From Glandiceps talaboti (lineage: Eukaryota; Hemichordata; Enteropneusta; Spengelidae): a stretch of 64,000 nucleotides of DNA. The stretch lies in contig NC_135554.1 in the NCBI RefSeq assembly GCF_964340395.1, forward strand, positions 17,855,592 through 17,919,591, given 5' to 3'. The translations under genes were made by a program, and so were the position numbers. The first letter of the stretch is position 1. Every line of letters starts with the position of its first letter. Positions 48,026 through 60,966 of this stretch are shown piece by piece. A model generated the notes under the pieces. It was not told the origin of the DNA, did not search any database, and saw nothing but the letters and a program-made list of their open reading frames with translations.

Positions 48026-50721
48026 ACAACATTTGTAGACCACACAAGTCAAACAGATTTATATGTTTGTATTAATTAATTGATTAATTCTGTTGTTTTT
48101 TCATTTTTTTTTTTTTTGGGTGGGGGGGTGTACTTTTTTCTAATTTCTTTCTGGGTTTTTCATTTTTTTCATTTTTTCATTTTTTTTCTTCCTGTTACAC
48201 CACAGGATATGCCAAATGTTTTCTTCAGGGATTCCTATAGTTTTCATGATATTTTAAGGAAATACTCTGCGACTGGGAGATGTCCACTGGTATTTATTGT
48301 CAGTGATAGTTTTGGTGGAGAATCTGCTATTAGAGATCTATTTCCTAAAGATTTACAGCAGTCAATAGGTGTGGAGAATATCAGGTACAGTTTAAAGTCA
48401 TTTTCATACTTGAGTATTTTATTAGCTGTCAATAGGTGTGGAGAACATCAGGTACAGTTTAAAGTCATTTTCGTACTTGAGTATTTTAATAGCTGTCAAT
48501 AGGTGTGGAGAATATCAGGTACAGTATAAAGTCATTTACATACTTGAGTATTTTAATAGCAGTCAATAGGTGTGGAGAAAATCAGGTACAGTATAAAGTC
48601 ATTTACAAATGGGGAGAAGTTACAGACAAAAGGAATACCAGTAATAGAATTAGAAATGTGAAGAGTAAATCTGCCAAGTGTCATGTTCATACTTTGATAT
48701 TCATAGCTGTCACTGAGTAGAGAAAAGCAGAGGAAACATTGTTTTAGAGATAGCAAACATTCTTCTCCTGGGCTTCTTGATAATGAGTTGTTGTTATTTG
48801 ACCAGAAAATTCGTATTTTTGACATTCTTACACAGCTGAACTCAAGACTTCCACAAGACATACTTTAAAGTAGACAAATAGTAAAAAATATCTTTCTAAT
48901 CATGTAACAATGACCAGTTTCAGTAAACTTTCCAACTTTGAACATTTAACAACCAGGAATGTTGTGCATGTCAACCCCCAGGGGCGGTACCAGTGGTCAG
49001 CTCTGGTAGGGATGTGTGGCCAGTGCTGGAAACCCCAGACCCCATTTTAGACCCACTTTGACCAAAAATCATTCCCCAATTTTAGACCATTACAGGTGTT
49101 TAAAAGCTGAAAGTTTAGACAAAATACATTTTCCTTAGGAGGCAACATTGTGGGGCAATAAATGGCAGTTATAATTTGGTAGGACAATGGACCACAATTA
49201 AACCAAGCAAAATCGAAAATAATGCAAAGTAGACCTTGTTTCAGACTCTTCAGCTCGATAAAAACAGACCACAGACCAAAGGGAGGCACATATACATATA
49301 TTCAAATAAGGGGAGTAGCCCCTCCCCCTCCAGAGGGATGAACCTAAACATAATTATATATTGTTGTCTCTATCCTTTGCAGCTTTAATCCTGTAGCGCC
49401 TACAAGTTTGATGAAAACTTTAACCAAGATATCTCAGAATGAAGCCAATCAGGTGAGTTGTTATATCTATAAGGACAAGAATTCTAAGTCTAACTCTCTA
49501 ATTGGTTTATTGTTGTCACAAATGGCTTGTTGAAGAGATCTTTGTGACAGAGGCCCCTCAGCTTTGAATAATCCTCACTTATTCATGCCCTTCAAAATGA
49601 CATTAAAAAAATACCTTTCTTTCCAGGAGCCAAAATTAACCTTTTTCTTTTGTAATCTCAGTGGGCTTCCTAATTTCAAAGTTTGTACACCCAAAGGTGG
49701 TGACCAGTAGTCCCTTATTTTATTCCTGAACTGAAAATCAAAGACAAAATGTTCCTAAATCTTCTCTCCTCAAAATCTTTGCACAATTAGTGGTAGCCCA
49801 AATGGACTACCAGCTGCAAATTGGTAGTCCCATGACACGAATTGGTAGTCTGTGGATGCGAGACTACCTTTAATTTTGAGCCCCTGTCTTCTTACTCTCA
49901 AATATAATCAGTTTAAGAACTATTTGGAAAATATCAAATGAGTTGAAAACCAGTCATACCAGTTTGATTTTAAAACACAAATAAATGGGTCTCACTTTTA
50001 AAAAGGCCCTGTGTGATAGCCGCCATATTTGACAGCAGATGCTTATTAGGGATATTCAAAATATTTGTACCTTGTGTTGTATAATATTATCTAACTGTAT
50101 ATAAAATTGACACCATTATTTTACAAGCAGATGAGTCAAATCCTGTAGTTTGGCAGTAAGCCTATAAATTTGCTGGGGGCAATTTCCTGCTTTTGCTTTT
50201 CCCTGGATGGAGAGGGTAGGATAACAGTCAGACTTGAGTCCTTGTATTCCATCTGCCAACAAGTGTATGATAGTAGTTCTGACTTGTAAACTTACACTTA
50301 CCTGTGTTTTTGTAATGGATAGTATTAGTTACAATAAATGCAAATCTGTGCAAATTTTACGATCATCCACCCTCTGCTAAAGTAACTGGGGTTCCCAAAC
50401 TGATTTGGAGGGTTGACTATTTCAGATGTTAACAAATTAGAGACAGTTGTCAACACCATACTCAAAATATGTGGTACTGAATGTAACAAACATGAAATTG
50501 TTGTATGGAAATCAAGAATTCAATAAAGCTACAGAAATTACCAAAGACCCTTCCCACATGTTAGCTCACCATTTTGAAATGCTTTCCTTGGGTCGCAGTT
50601 ATAAAACATCGTCCTGAAGAACACGTCATGATCTACTCAGTTATGCACCCTCTGCCATCAGAATACTTAATGTGTGTTGTTGTAACCTACAGCAATTCTC
50701 CATGCTGTGTCATACATAATG

Positions 50722-50763
<42 letters not shown>

Positions 50764-50860
50764 AACCTACAGCAATTACATGTCATACATGATGTGTGTT
50801 GTTGTTGTTGTTGTTGTTGTAACCTACAGCAATTCTCTATGTTGTGTCATACATGATGTG

Positions 50861-50893
<33 letters not shown>

Positions 50894-53800
50894 AACCTAC
50901 AGCAATTCTCCATGCTGTGTCACACATAATGTGTTGTTGTTGTTGTAACCAGTTACCTACAGCAATTCTCCACGCTGTGTCATACATGATGTGTGTTGTT
51001 GTTGTTGTTGTAACCTTAGCAATTCTCCATGCTGTGTCACACATAATGTGTTGTTGTTGTTGTAACCAGTTACCCACAGCAATTCTCCACGCTGTGTCAT
51101 ACATAATGTGTTGTTGTTGTTGTAACCTACAGCAATTCTCCATGCTGTGTCATACATGATGAGCGTTGTTGTTGTAATCTACAGCAATTCTCCATGCTGT
51201 GTCATACATGATGGGCGTTGTTGTTGTAATCTACAGCAATTCTCCATGCTGTGTCATACATGATGGGCGTTGTTGTTGTAATCTACAGCAATTCTCCATG
51301 CTGTGTCATACATGATGGGCGTTGTTGTTGTAATCTACAGCAATTCTCCATGCTGTGTCATACACGATGTGTGTTGTTGTAACCTACAGCAATTCTCCAT
51401 GCTGTGTCATACATGATGTGTGTTGTTGTAACCTACAGCAATTCTCCATGCTGTGTCATACATGATGGGCATTATTGTTGTGTTGTTGTTGTTGTTGTTG
51501 TTGTTGTTGTAACCTACAGCAATTCTCCATGCTGTGTCATACATGATGTGTGTTGTTGTAACCTACAGCAATTCTCCATGCTGTGTCATACATGATGGGC
51601 ATTATTGTTGTGTTGTTGTTGTTGTTGTTGTTGTTGTTGTAACCTACAGCAATTCTCCATGCTGTGTCATACATAATGTGTTGTTGTTGTTGTAACCAGT
51701 TACCTACAGCAATTCTCCACGCTGTGTCATACATGATGGGCGTTGTTGTTGTAACCTACAGCAATTCTCCATGCTAGCACATCTTGGGCACACGTAGGTG
51801 GAGTATTTTGGTTTGAGATGTGTTTTTTCACTCCAGATTTCAAAATGTCATGCCCAGAAGCCAATCAAGTATTCCTTTGAGTTGTAACACAATGGCTTAG
51901 GAGATCTCATAGGATTGGAACTTCAGTTTTAAAATATTTATGTTTTAGACAAATCCACAAAAAGCTGTCATACAATCTCAGATTTGTAAAAAAAAAAAAA
52001 AAAAAAATAGAAAATATAATGTCAGACCAATCCCTTGGGATATCATACAGGCTAAGGTAGAAGTTGTCCACTTGTAGTTGATTTGGGTTATTACCCAAAA
52101 CTATGCCTAGAATTGTGCTTTTTTATTATTTTACTTTAAAAGAAACATTGTCTGAAAAAGGGGAACAGATGCTTACTGGGTTTAAAATTCACCGGCTGTT
52201 GTCAGATAACATTTAGCCTACCTGTAGTCTTGAAGGACTAACTCTGTTTCAGCTATCCGAACTGCCAGTTTGATTTTTTGAAATTTCGCTCATCCGCCAA
52301 GTCTACAAACAGTTTTCAGATATGGTAGTATCACCATGGTATTTACATTGAAATTCACATGACCAGCGTGAAAGGAATAGACACAACTGTGATATACCCC
52401 TGTATATAAACAATTACATTCTTTGGAAAGTCCAATTCAAACAATCATGGCAAAGTGTGCTATCTGATACACAAGAGGTTGTAAAATAGATGTCTTGTGT
52501 TCAATCTGAGTCTAAGGTTCAAACCATTGTATTGTAACATTGTCTATATAAAATAGTGTGCTTAGTAACAGTCAGCCTAGATATTGGCAGCTTGTATTTT
52601 ACAACCTCCTATTATCAGATACCACACTTGGCATGGATTGTTTGGATTGAACTTTCCAAAGTCGAGAGTGTCATTTTTTATATACAGGGGTCTTATCAAT
52701 TGAGTTTATTTTAGTTGTGTCTATTCCTTTCAACACTGGTCATGTGAATTTCATCATAAGCCACGCTCTACCAAAACCACATGTGCAAAATATTGAACAT
52801 AGAATAGAGTTGGGGAATCTGTTTCCCATTTATGATGACACCTAATTATGGATTCAGCATGTGACCTGATTGTGCAATTGAAATATGTCTAATTATGTAT
52901 TCGACCAATCAGATTCTGTGTAGGGATGCCATTGTAGACGAGTAGACCTAAAGAGTGTTTGTAGACTTGGAGATCAAGCGAAATTTCAAAAAATCAAAAT
53001 AGCGGTTTAATAGGATAGCTGAAATGGTGCAGCAATGTTAGTCCTTCAAGACAACAGATAGGCTAGATGATGTCAGAGAGCTTTGCCTTGTGATTGGAAC
53101 AATGAAGAGAGTGGAGCTGTCAAATGCACACATAAGTACCTTGTTCAATGGTTATCACAAACTAAATCATTGAATATATTTCATGACAAGAAAGTATGCA
53201 ATTGTGTGTTTTTGAATGGCTAAGTCCTTGGGCAAGATTTGAACCATGAGTGTGCCTCAGTCAACCCAGCTGTATAATTGGGGACCTGGTAGGATAGAGG
53301 TTGCAATGTGAATGCTTTAATCCTATGCGCTTATACTATAGTGGCTGCAATGGATTGTACACTCCCTAGGGAATTGAGGAAGTGAAGGGCCCTTGTGCCG
53401 CTATAGATCCGTGCCAGGAGTAATAATTGTAAAGTGCTTTGAGCACAGAATGAGAAAGTGCTATATAAAGACCAACATTATTATTATTATTATTATTGTC
53501 ATTATCATGATGGACTTAGACATATCTAAGTGGCGACTGAGCCTTTGCAGTTTTAACTTGTAATGTAGTTGTAGGTTTGAAGACAATTAGCACCTTTCTA
53601 GTCATAGCTGTGGGTAGTCCAAATCAAGTACAGCTCAGGCTTTGATTCTAAGCTATCAAGAGTCTTAAACTATCCCGTGTACATGTATGTGAAGAATTGT
53701 TCATCATTGAAAATATAAAAACATAGGTCCAATCGTGATCAAATTTGTTGAGACAAGAGTTATTATTTCACTGGATTAAAGAAATGTAATTGCATACTTT

Positions 53801-54831
53801 CATGTCATTTGGCATACAAAGACATTTATATGGCAAGGCAGTTTTACGACAACGACACTCTGATGTTAAACTATACTCAATTGGATATGACTATCACAAG
53901 TTGTAGAGTAGTAAAACAGTATCTTTTATGGTGTCCCCAAAGGTCAAAGTCGTAAAGTTGTCTCTAATTTGTCATTACTCCCCCTAGACATGTCATGTTA
54001 CATGCTGTTCTATGAAATGGAGATAAAAGTTTTCCAGGTGTCTGTGTCGTTAATTATTAGGTGAAGGAATAGTGTAATTACTTCTGTTTTATGATGCTAT
54101 TAAACATGTTTTAATGAGCACTTGCAAATTGATCAGGTCTGTCTGTTACTACGGATGTAATGATATACAGAGACAGTTATAAAAAAAATTACTATGCACT
54201 ATTTGTACTAATAACACTGTTCTCGTTACATAATCTAATTTTGAATTGGATTCGATTCACCTGTCCCCACTTGTGGTTAATTCATAATATTAAAGTTGGC
54301 TTTAACTGATCAGTTGAATGTGTCTGTGTGAAAACAACTTAAGGTCAAATACTGCCTTACCAATTGCATTGGCATTGGGTCGCAACATTACTTAGGGTGT
54401 ATATATAGATTGGAAATTGTTCAAATGTAAATGATTGCACCACAGTGAGGGTCAAAATATATATAAAAGACCCAAAAAATTAAACTCAGACAGATTGGTC
54501 TGAAATTAGGTGAGATGCTCTTAGGGATGTATAGATAAAGATTTGTCTGTGACATGATGATCCCATCAGTGATGTGCAAATTAGGTCTAATATGTGATTT
54601 TCTTGGTCAGAAATAATGAATTCCGAAACTACTGGGCAAATTGGGCCGAAAGGTGGTTGGGATGTTTCTGGAGATGTGTAGATGAAGAATTATTCAGGAC
54701 ATATATGGGTGTGAACCCCAAATGATATATATAGCATGTTTTGATAAAACTATTTGTGTTAATTACTGTAAACATCTATGCTTGAATCAGGTATTGAAGT
54801 AACAGACAGATGTGTGTGTGTGCGTGTGTGC

Positions 54832-54901
<70 letters not shown>

Positions 54902-57900
54902 TAATCAGGTCTTTTAGAATGCAATGAAAATACTATTTGGTCTGGTGGCATTTTTTTTTCTGGGGTTTAGCACAACTGAACTGGGCAGGAATACTCATAG
55001 ACATACATAGTAATAAGCATGTAGTATGAAGTTATGCTTTGTGCCATCAGAGATGCTGATGTTGGAACAAAAACTAGTGAACATGTGAATGATCAAACAA
55101 TGTATGTGTATGTTCCTTGTATGCTTTCCCAGAGATCTGCTATGCTATGAAACATAAAATCATGAAATCCTCCTGTTTACTCAAGTGTTACTGTAAACAA
55201 TGTATGTGTGTACAGAGGATTTTCTGTCTAGAAAATGTGGTATAGTGTGTTATGATACAACTACCTGCATCATACACTGTATGTTTTATTTACCCTTTGA
55301 AATAACAGAGACAAGTGTTTGTGATGGACAGCTGTGTTTGAATATAGAGTGACTGCCCTTGTATTCAGCATGGACATTATTTAGGATGCTCATTTGAAAA
55401 ATTGTTTGAATCAAAATGATTACATCATAGATGTGCAGTTAGGGTCAAACTTTAATTTTTGCTATAAAAAAATTAAATCCCAAAATTAATGGGTAGATTA
55501 GCCTGAAATTTGGCAAGGATGTATCTAAGGGTATATTGTTGGTAATGTGTTCAGTCAAATGATTCGACAAGTTGTTGCTGTGCTGCCATACTCTGAGTGA
55601 CTGCTAATAATCAAAACATGCCTAGCCGTCACTGTAATGATTGTTTCCGAACACACAGCGTTCTTTTACACATGTTTTGTTATCGGCTTCAGGCACTCCC
55701 ATACAATACCAGTAAGCAGCCATGACCAAATTTTAGCCCCAAACGGACCCAAAAATCAATTCAACTGGATATATTGCACCATACTATGTGTATATTGCTA
55801 CACAAATATGTTTACCCACTGGCATTTCAATACTGTTCAGTGTGTATGACATTATGATTAAGTCATTTTATCTAACAAAAGAGTTTCAAAAAAGTGATCC
55901 AGTTGTGGTGAAGTGCGGCTTTAAGAGTTATCATTACTTGAGAATTTAACATAGAATTGATGATGATGTGCATTAAGTTTGTCATTTTGTATCCCAGGGA
56001 CACAAGACGTTCACCATGCCATCCAAAGACACACTAGAAGAGTTAGTGTCAGTGAGTGCAGGTGATATCAGAGGTGCTATTAATGCTTTGCAGTTTACAT
56101 GCCTTCAAGGTAAGCACATTCAATATGTCTTTTGATTGGGTGTTAATTAGTTTGTGTGTCTGTCTGTCTCTGTCTGTCTGTCTGTCCGTCTGTCTGTCTG
56201 TCTCCTCAGGTTCTTCAGAGTTTAAAAAGTCTGAACCATGGGGGGGGGGGGACCCCTCTCACACCACCACACAACAGTTGCCACATGCTTCACATGCAAA
56301 ATTCTGCCAATTGAAACATTTTTTTCATTCTGTCATTTAAATTTTCTACCTCCATGTAAGATGTGAGAAGGCCATTCATAGATCATATTGTAGGGTTCAA
56401 ACCTAAGTAGGTATGTGTGACATACTGGGCTAAACATTTAATTTTCAACTTTCAAATTGTAAAGTATGATTACATATATCTCAAGTAGAATAATGTGAAT
56501 AAATTACATATTATGGATACTCATTTTTAGTATTTAGGCAATTAAAATCAGCCCCTGCATCAGGATTTCAATTATGCACACTACATGTAGTATTGTGCCA
56601 TTCAAGCCAAAAAGGAAAAACAAATATCTTATATAGTAAGTGAGAGTTGTAAGCTATATATTTACTCAAGAATGCAGAATCTCCATGAGATAGGCTAAAA
56701 CACATTTGATTGATTGGCGCCCTCTAGTGCTGATAGAGAAGCGAATATTGATCAATATGAAGACCCCTCTCTGTAAAATATATTAGTTATTTTCAATCTC
56801 AAACACACGTTCATTAAAATCTTACAAAGAAATCGTTGTAGTATTAGAAAAGACTTGTTCTGTTTTATATATGGTATACATCAAATTAGTTAATGTTTCA
56901 TGTGCCACATAATTTGTGTGATTAAAATATGTGTCCGAATACAATGTACATAGAGTTTGAGAACATGTAATAATTGGAGTTCAGCCATATCAGGTCAAAT
57001 GACCATAGATAGTTTTTACTAGATTATAATGCAGATAACTTTCTCTTTCAGATCCTAGTGTTGCTTCATACTTTGCAAGTATTGCAAAACCGTCATTTAC
57101 AAAAAAGAAGAGTTTTTCTGGGAAACCACAGAAGTCATTGCCTACAGCCAAGAGGAAAGACTCCAGACATAAAGATGAGAGTGGTAGTCATGGTAACATG
57201 CCAGCGATTGGCGGAAGAGACCATTCCATGTTTTTGTTCAGAGCCCTTGGGAAGATCCTGTATTGTAAACGTATGTAGTTGAAAACATATGTTAAAAATT
57301 CAAATTCCTCATTGTTTGTTCTGAATACGCTGTATTCCAGTTACTGAAGTTCCTGCCATTTCTCAGGTAACCACCACAAGAGGCGTACCAGATTTGGCAA
57401 AGTGACTGAGGGATAAAATTTTTGTCATGACCACCGGTTGTATGGCATTGCACAAAGCAGTGAATGATATGTGTGCCAAAGGACTCTCTTTTTTAAACAG
57501 AGCATTACAATAGTGGTTAGGCATGTTTTGAATACTGGAAGTTCTTAATAAAATAGTATTGTGGGAACAACATACATATCTCCTGTCATTACATTACATT
57601 ACATTACATTACAATAATGATCTGACCTTCACTTCCTGCCACCAAACACCTTGTGAACAGCACTCCTAGTGGCCAAACCATGAAATCTTTTATCTTTCCT
57701 ATAAGCGGAACATGCCATTTAGCCTAGACCAGGGTCATTTGATTCATTAAAGTTAACAGAATATGAGCATAATGCCATTTTATTGTCTTTGCCTGTGATC
57801 ATGAAACTTTAGCAACCATCATCTCAGCATTTGGTTGGCTGTGGTTGTGGTCCTTATGTTTGGATCTGTCAACTATCTAATCACATTGGCTTATACCATA

Positions 57901-58625
57901 GACTTTCATGTCCTTATGAACAAATACACTCCCTCTACCCCACAAAAAAAATAAACAAAAAAACCCAGCAATTTTCCCCATATTTTGACACTTATATTTT
58001 CCCTCCAACTATTGACAAGTGACTAAACTTTCTGTTTGATTAGAATTTGCTCAAGACATTTGTACAACAAATTCATCTCCAACTATTAAATAGCATGTTG
58101 TAATCTAGTAATCTCTATGTTCTGTATTCAGGAGATCCTAAGGAAGAAGATAAACCAGCATTACCACCGCACTTAGCCAGACATGAAAGAGATCCACTCA
58201 ATTTTGTACCAGAGGTAAGGATAGACTATGAAGTTTTCAGTGTCAAAGTGATTTGAGAGTCAGACCATTTTAGAAATTATTCCTCTGCCAAGGAAAATTC
58301 AAGTGAACTAAGGGGCCTTGTCACTACAAGTCCCTAGATGAGTAGTGACAAATAGTGGAAAATGTTATTATACCACCATAAGACTAATTTATGAAAAAAA
58401 TCAGGGAAAACTAATGCAGATTTAGAGCATTTTGACTCAGAATTCGAAGACTGCAGAAACAGTGATGTGGATGTGAGTTGTTGTGATATGTAGAGTGATC
58501 AGAGTGTAAAAAACCCAAATTTTCATTTCAGCGTGTTCAACCTAGCCTGTATTTTAGTTCAGTATATAAGACTAGTAATTCAAAAACATTATAGTGTAAG
58601 TATTTCAAGGTTGTATTTTTGTGTC

Positions 58626-58707
<82 letters not shown>

Positions 58708-60868
58708 CACTGTGTACATTGGCAGGTTCAAAATATGTAACATAATACAATTTTTTTTTAATGAGTTGATCATTTTTATGTCTATTTTATTTTCCAGGAT
58801 GTGGTTGAAAGAACACACCTTAGCAGTGAATATTTCACTTCTTACTTGCATCAAAATTATTTAGATTTTTATACAGATATAGAAGACATTGTAGATGCCA
58901 GTCACTACTTGAGTGATGCTGATCATCTAACTATCGACTGGGCTGTAAGTAGAATTTATCAGCTGTATCGTTGTGTTCAGTGTTATCTCCTATGTTTTGT
59001 CCACTGTGAATATTTTCATGGCCCACAAGGGAAACACATGGCACCATTGTTAATGTAAAATCAATAAATGAAAATTGACATTGAAAATATATTAGAGTTT
59101 TTACTTGTCAATCAAGTCACAGGAAGTTATGTGGTTATATTTAAGGCAAAACCCTTAATTATTCTCCATGGATATGGTGAAAATCAGAAAATCAATTTTT
59201 ATGATCTCGCTGTAGTTTATAGCTGTAATGGAATTCACTAGGGCCATGTGATGTTTATGGTGTGGTGATTTTATTGCACTTACGCTATATAGGTTGAACT
59301 TGATTTGTTGCAGAGTGAAAGTCATGCCACTCAGATATTCAATACTGTGATGTTTATAGTTATCAACTTTGCATTTCTCCTGATATGAGTTAGTTGAAAC
59401 AATTAGGTGGTGTTGAATATAACGATCACTATCAAAAATGCCCCCCCCCCATCCCCTCCCCTATTTCAAGTAGTATCATATAATTTTGTGTAGTCCCTTT
59501 CCATTTTATTCACTATAACTATATTTCATGTTACTTGTCTGTCATAGAGTACAGTTCATGTGTCGCTGTTAGAGGTGTTGTTGTGTTTATGTTTACAGAG
59601 TTTGTCGTATCTGAGAGTGTGTAGTTCATGTGTCGCAGTTAGAGGTGTTGTTGTCTTTCTCTTCATAGAGTCAGTCATCCCTCAGAGAGTACAGTTCATG
59701 TGTAGCAGCTAGAGGTTTTATTCACTGTAACAATAACACTGTTGTTTTGTTTCTCTGTTCTTAGAGTCGGTCGTCCCTCAGAGAGTACAGTTCATGTGTT
59801 GCAGCTAGAGGTGTTATTCACTGTAACAGTGCCAGAGGTAGAAGTGGTAGTACCAGTGGTGGGGGAGGTTGGAAACCATTGCACAAACCACAATGGTTTG
59901 AGGTTAACAGAAAAGTAAGTTTGAATACTTATACAACAATCTTTATCATTTCACACTTCAATTGTACTTTGTTGTACTGTTTATTTTACAACAGTTTGCC
60001 AAATAGTATGAACACTTTGCTGAGACACGTACATATTTTTTAAGAGATCCTTATCAAAGCTGACCAGTCATCCCCACTGAGTGACACAATAGCAGTGCAC
60101 ACAGGCATGTACTAAGACATACACAAAGCAACTGAAATTTTGATGAAGCCACACAACATTACTCGACATGTAATCCATGAAATACTGTAATTCAACTTTC
60201 TTAATATTTCATATCGTTTCTGACAGTATCGTGATGGCGCCCTCACAGCCAAACATTTATTTAGTGGTCATTGTTGGACTCCAACAGATTTACAGACCCA
60301 GTTACTGCCATATTTAGCATTGATAAATGTACCACTCAATAATCCAGGTAAGACATGTCAGCGATTGTCACATAAATTTGTTTTATGAGAATGAGGAAGG
60401 GAGAACTGGGGAGGGGGATGGGGGTTGCTGCATATTTCAGTCAGTAGTTATGCTAAATTATGAAACGGTCTAAGAACTGCTATACTAGGTAGGTCATAGA
60501 TGACACTGAAGATTAAACAAAAAGAAGTACTTTATGACTGTTTTATAGCAAAGATGCTAGCACACCCAGGTGAGTACTTAGGACATAAAATTATGTTATG
60601 TATGTATGTCTGAGCCTGTCCCTGAAGGCAATAGTTGTGAGTAGATGTTATCAGTGCAGTATGTGTCACATCTGTACAGGAATGATAAACACACAGTTTG
60701 CAGTTATGGTGGAAGTCATCCGACTGGTGTAGATGTCAAAATTTCAATTGGTATTAGCAGATATAGTATAAGTTATCAGAATAACACTGTTGGTAGTAGT
60801 GTGACACACACACATATACACATACAGATACATACATACATACATACATACATACATACATACATACA

Positions 60869-60900
<32 letters not shown>

Positions 60901-60934
60901 CACATACACATACATACATACATACATACATACA

Positions 60935-60966
<32 letters not shown>

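Larger units (their letters stand above)
49453..55997 (+). other. 6.5-kb RAD17 intron between exons g and h
   Basis: No exon was recognised. It holds the GTT-rich minisatellite (50.67-51.77 kb), the large foldback element (52.2-53.08 kb), a SINE-like element (53.2-53.5 kb), a TG microsatellite (54.8-54.9 kb), related repeat fragments at 54.4-54.7 and 55.4-55.56 kb, and a dispersed repeat copy (55.69-55.93 kb). Confidence 0.6.
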
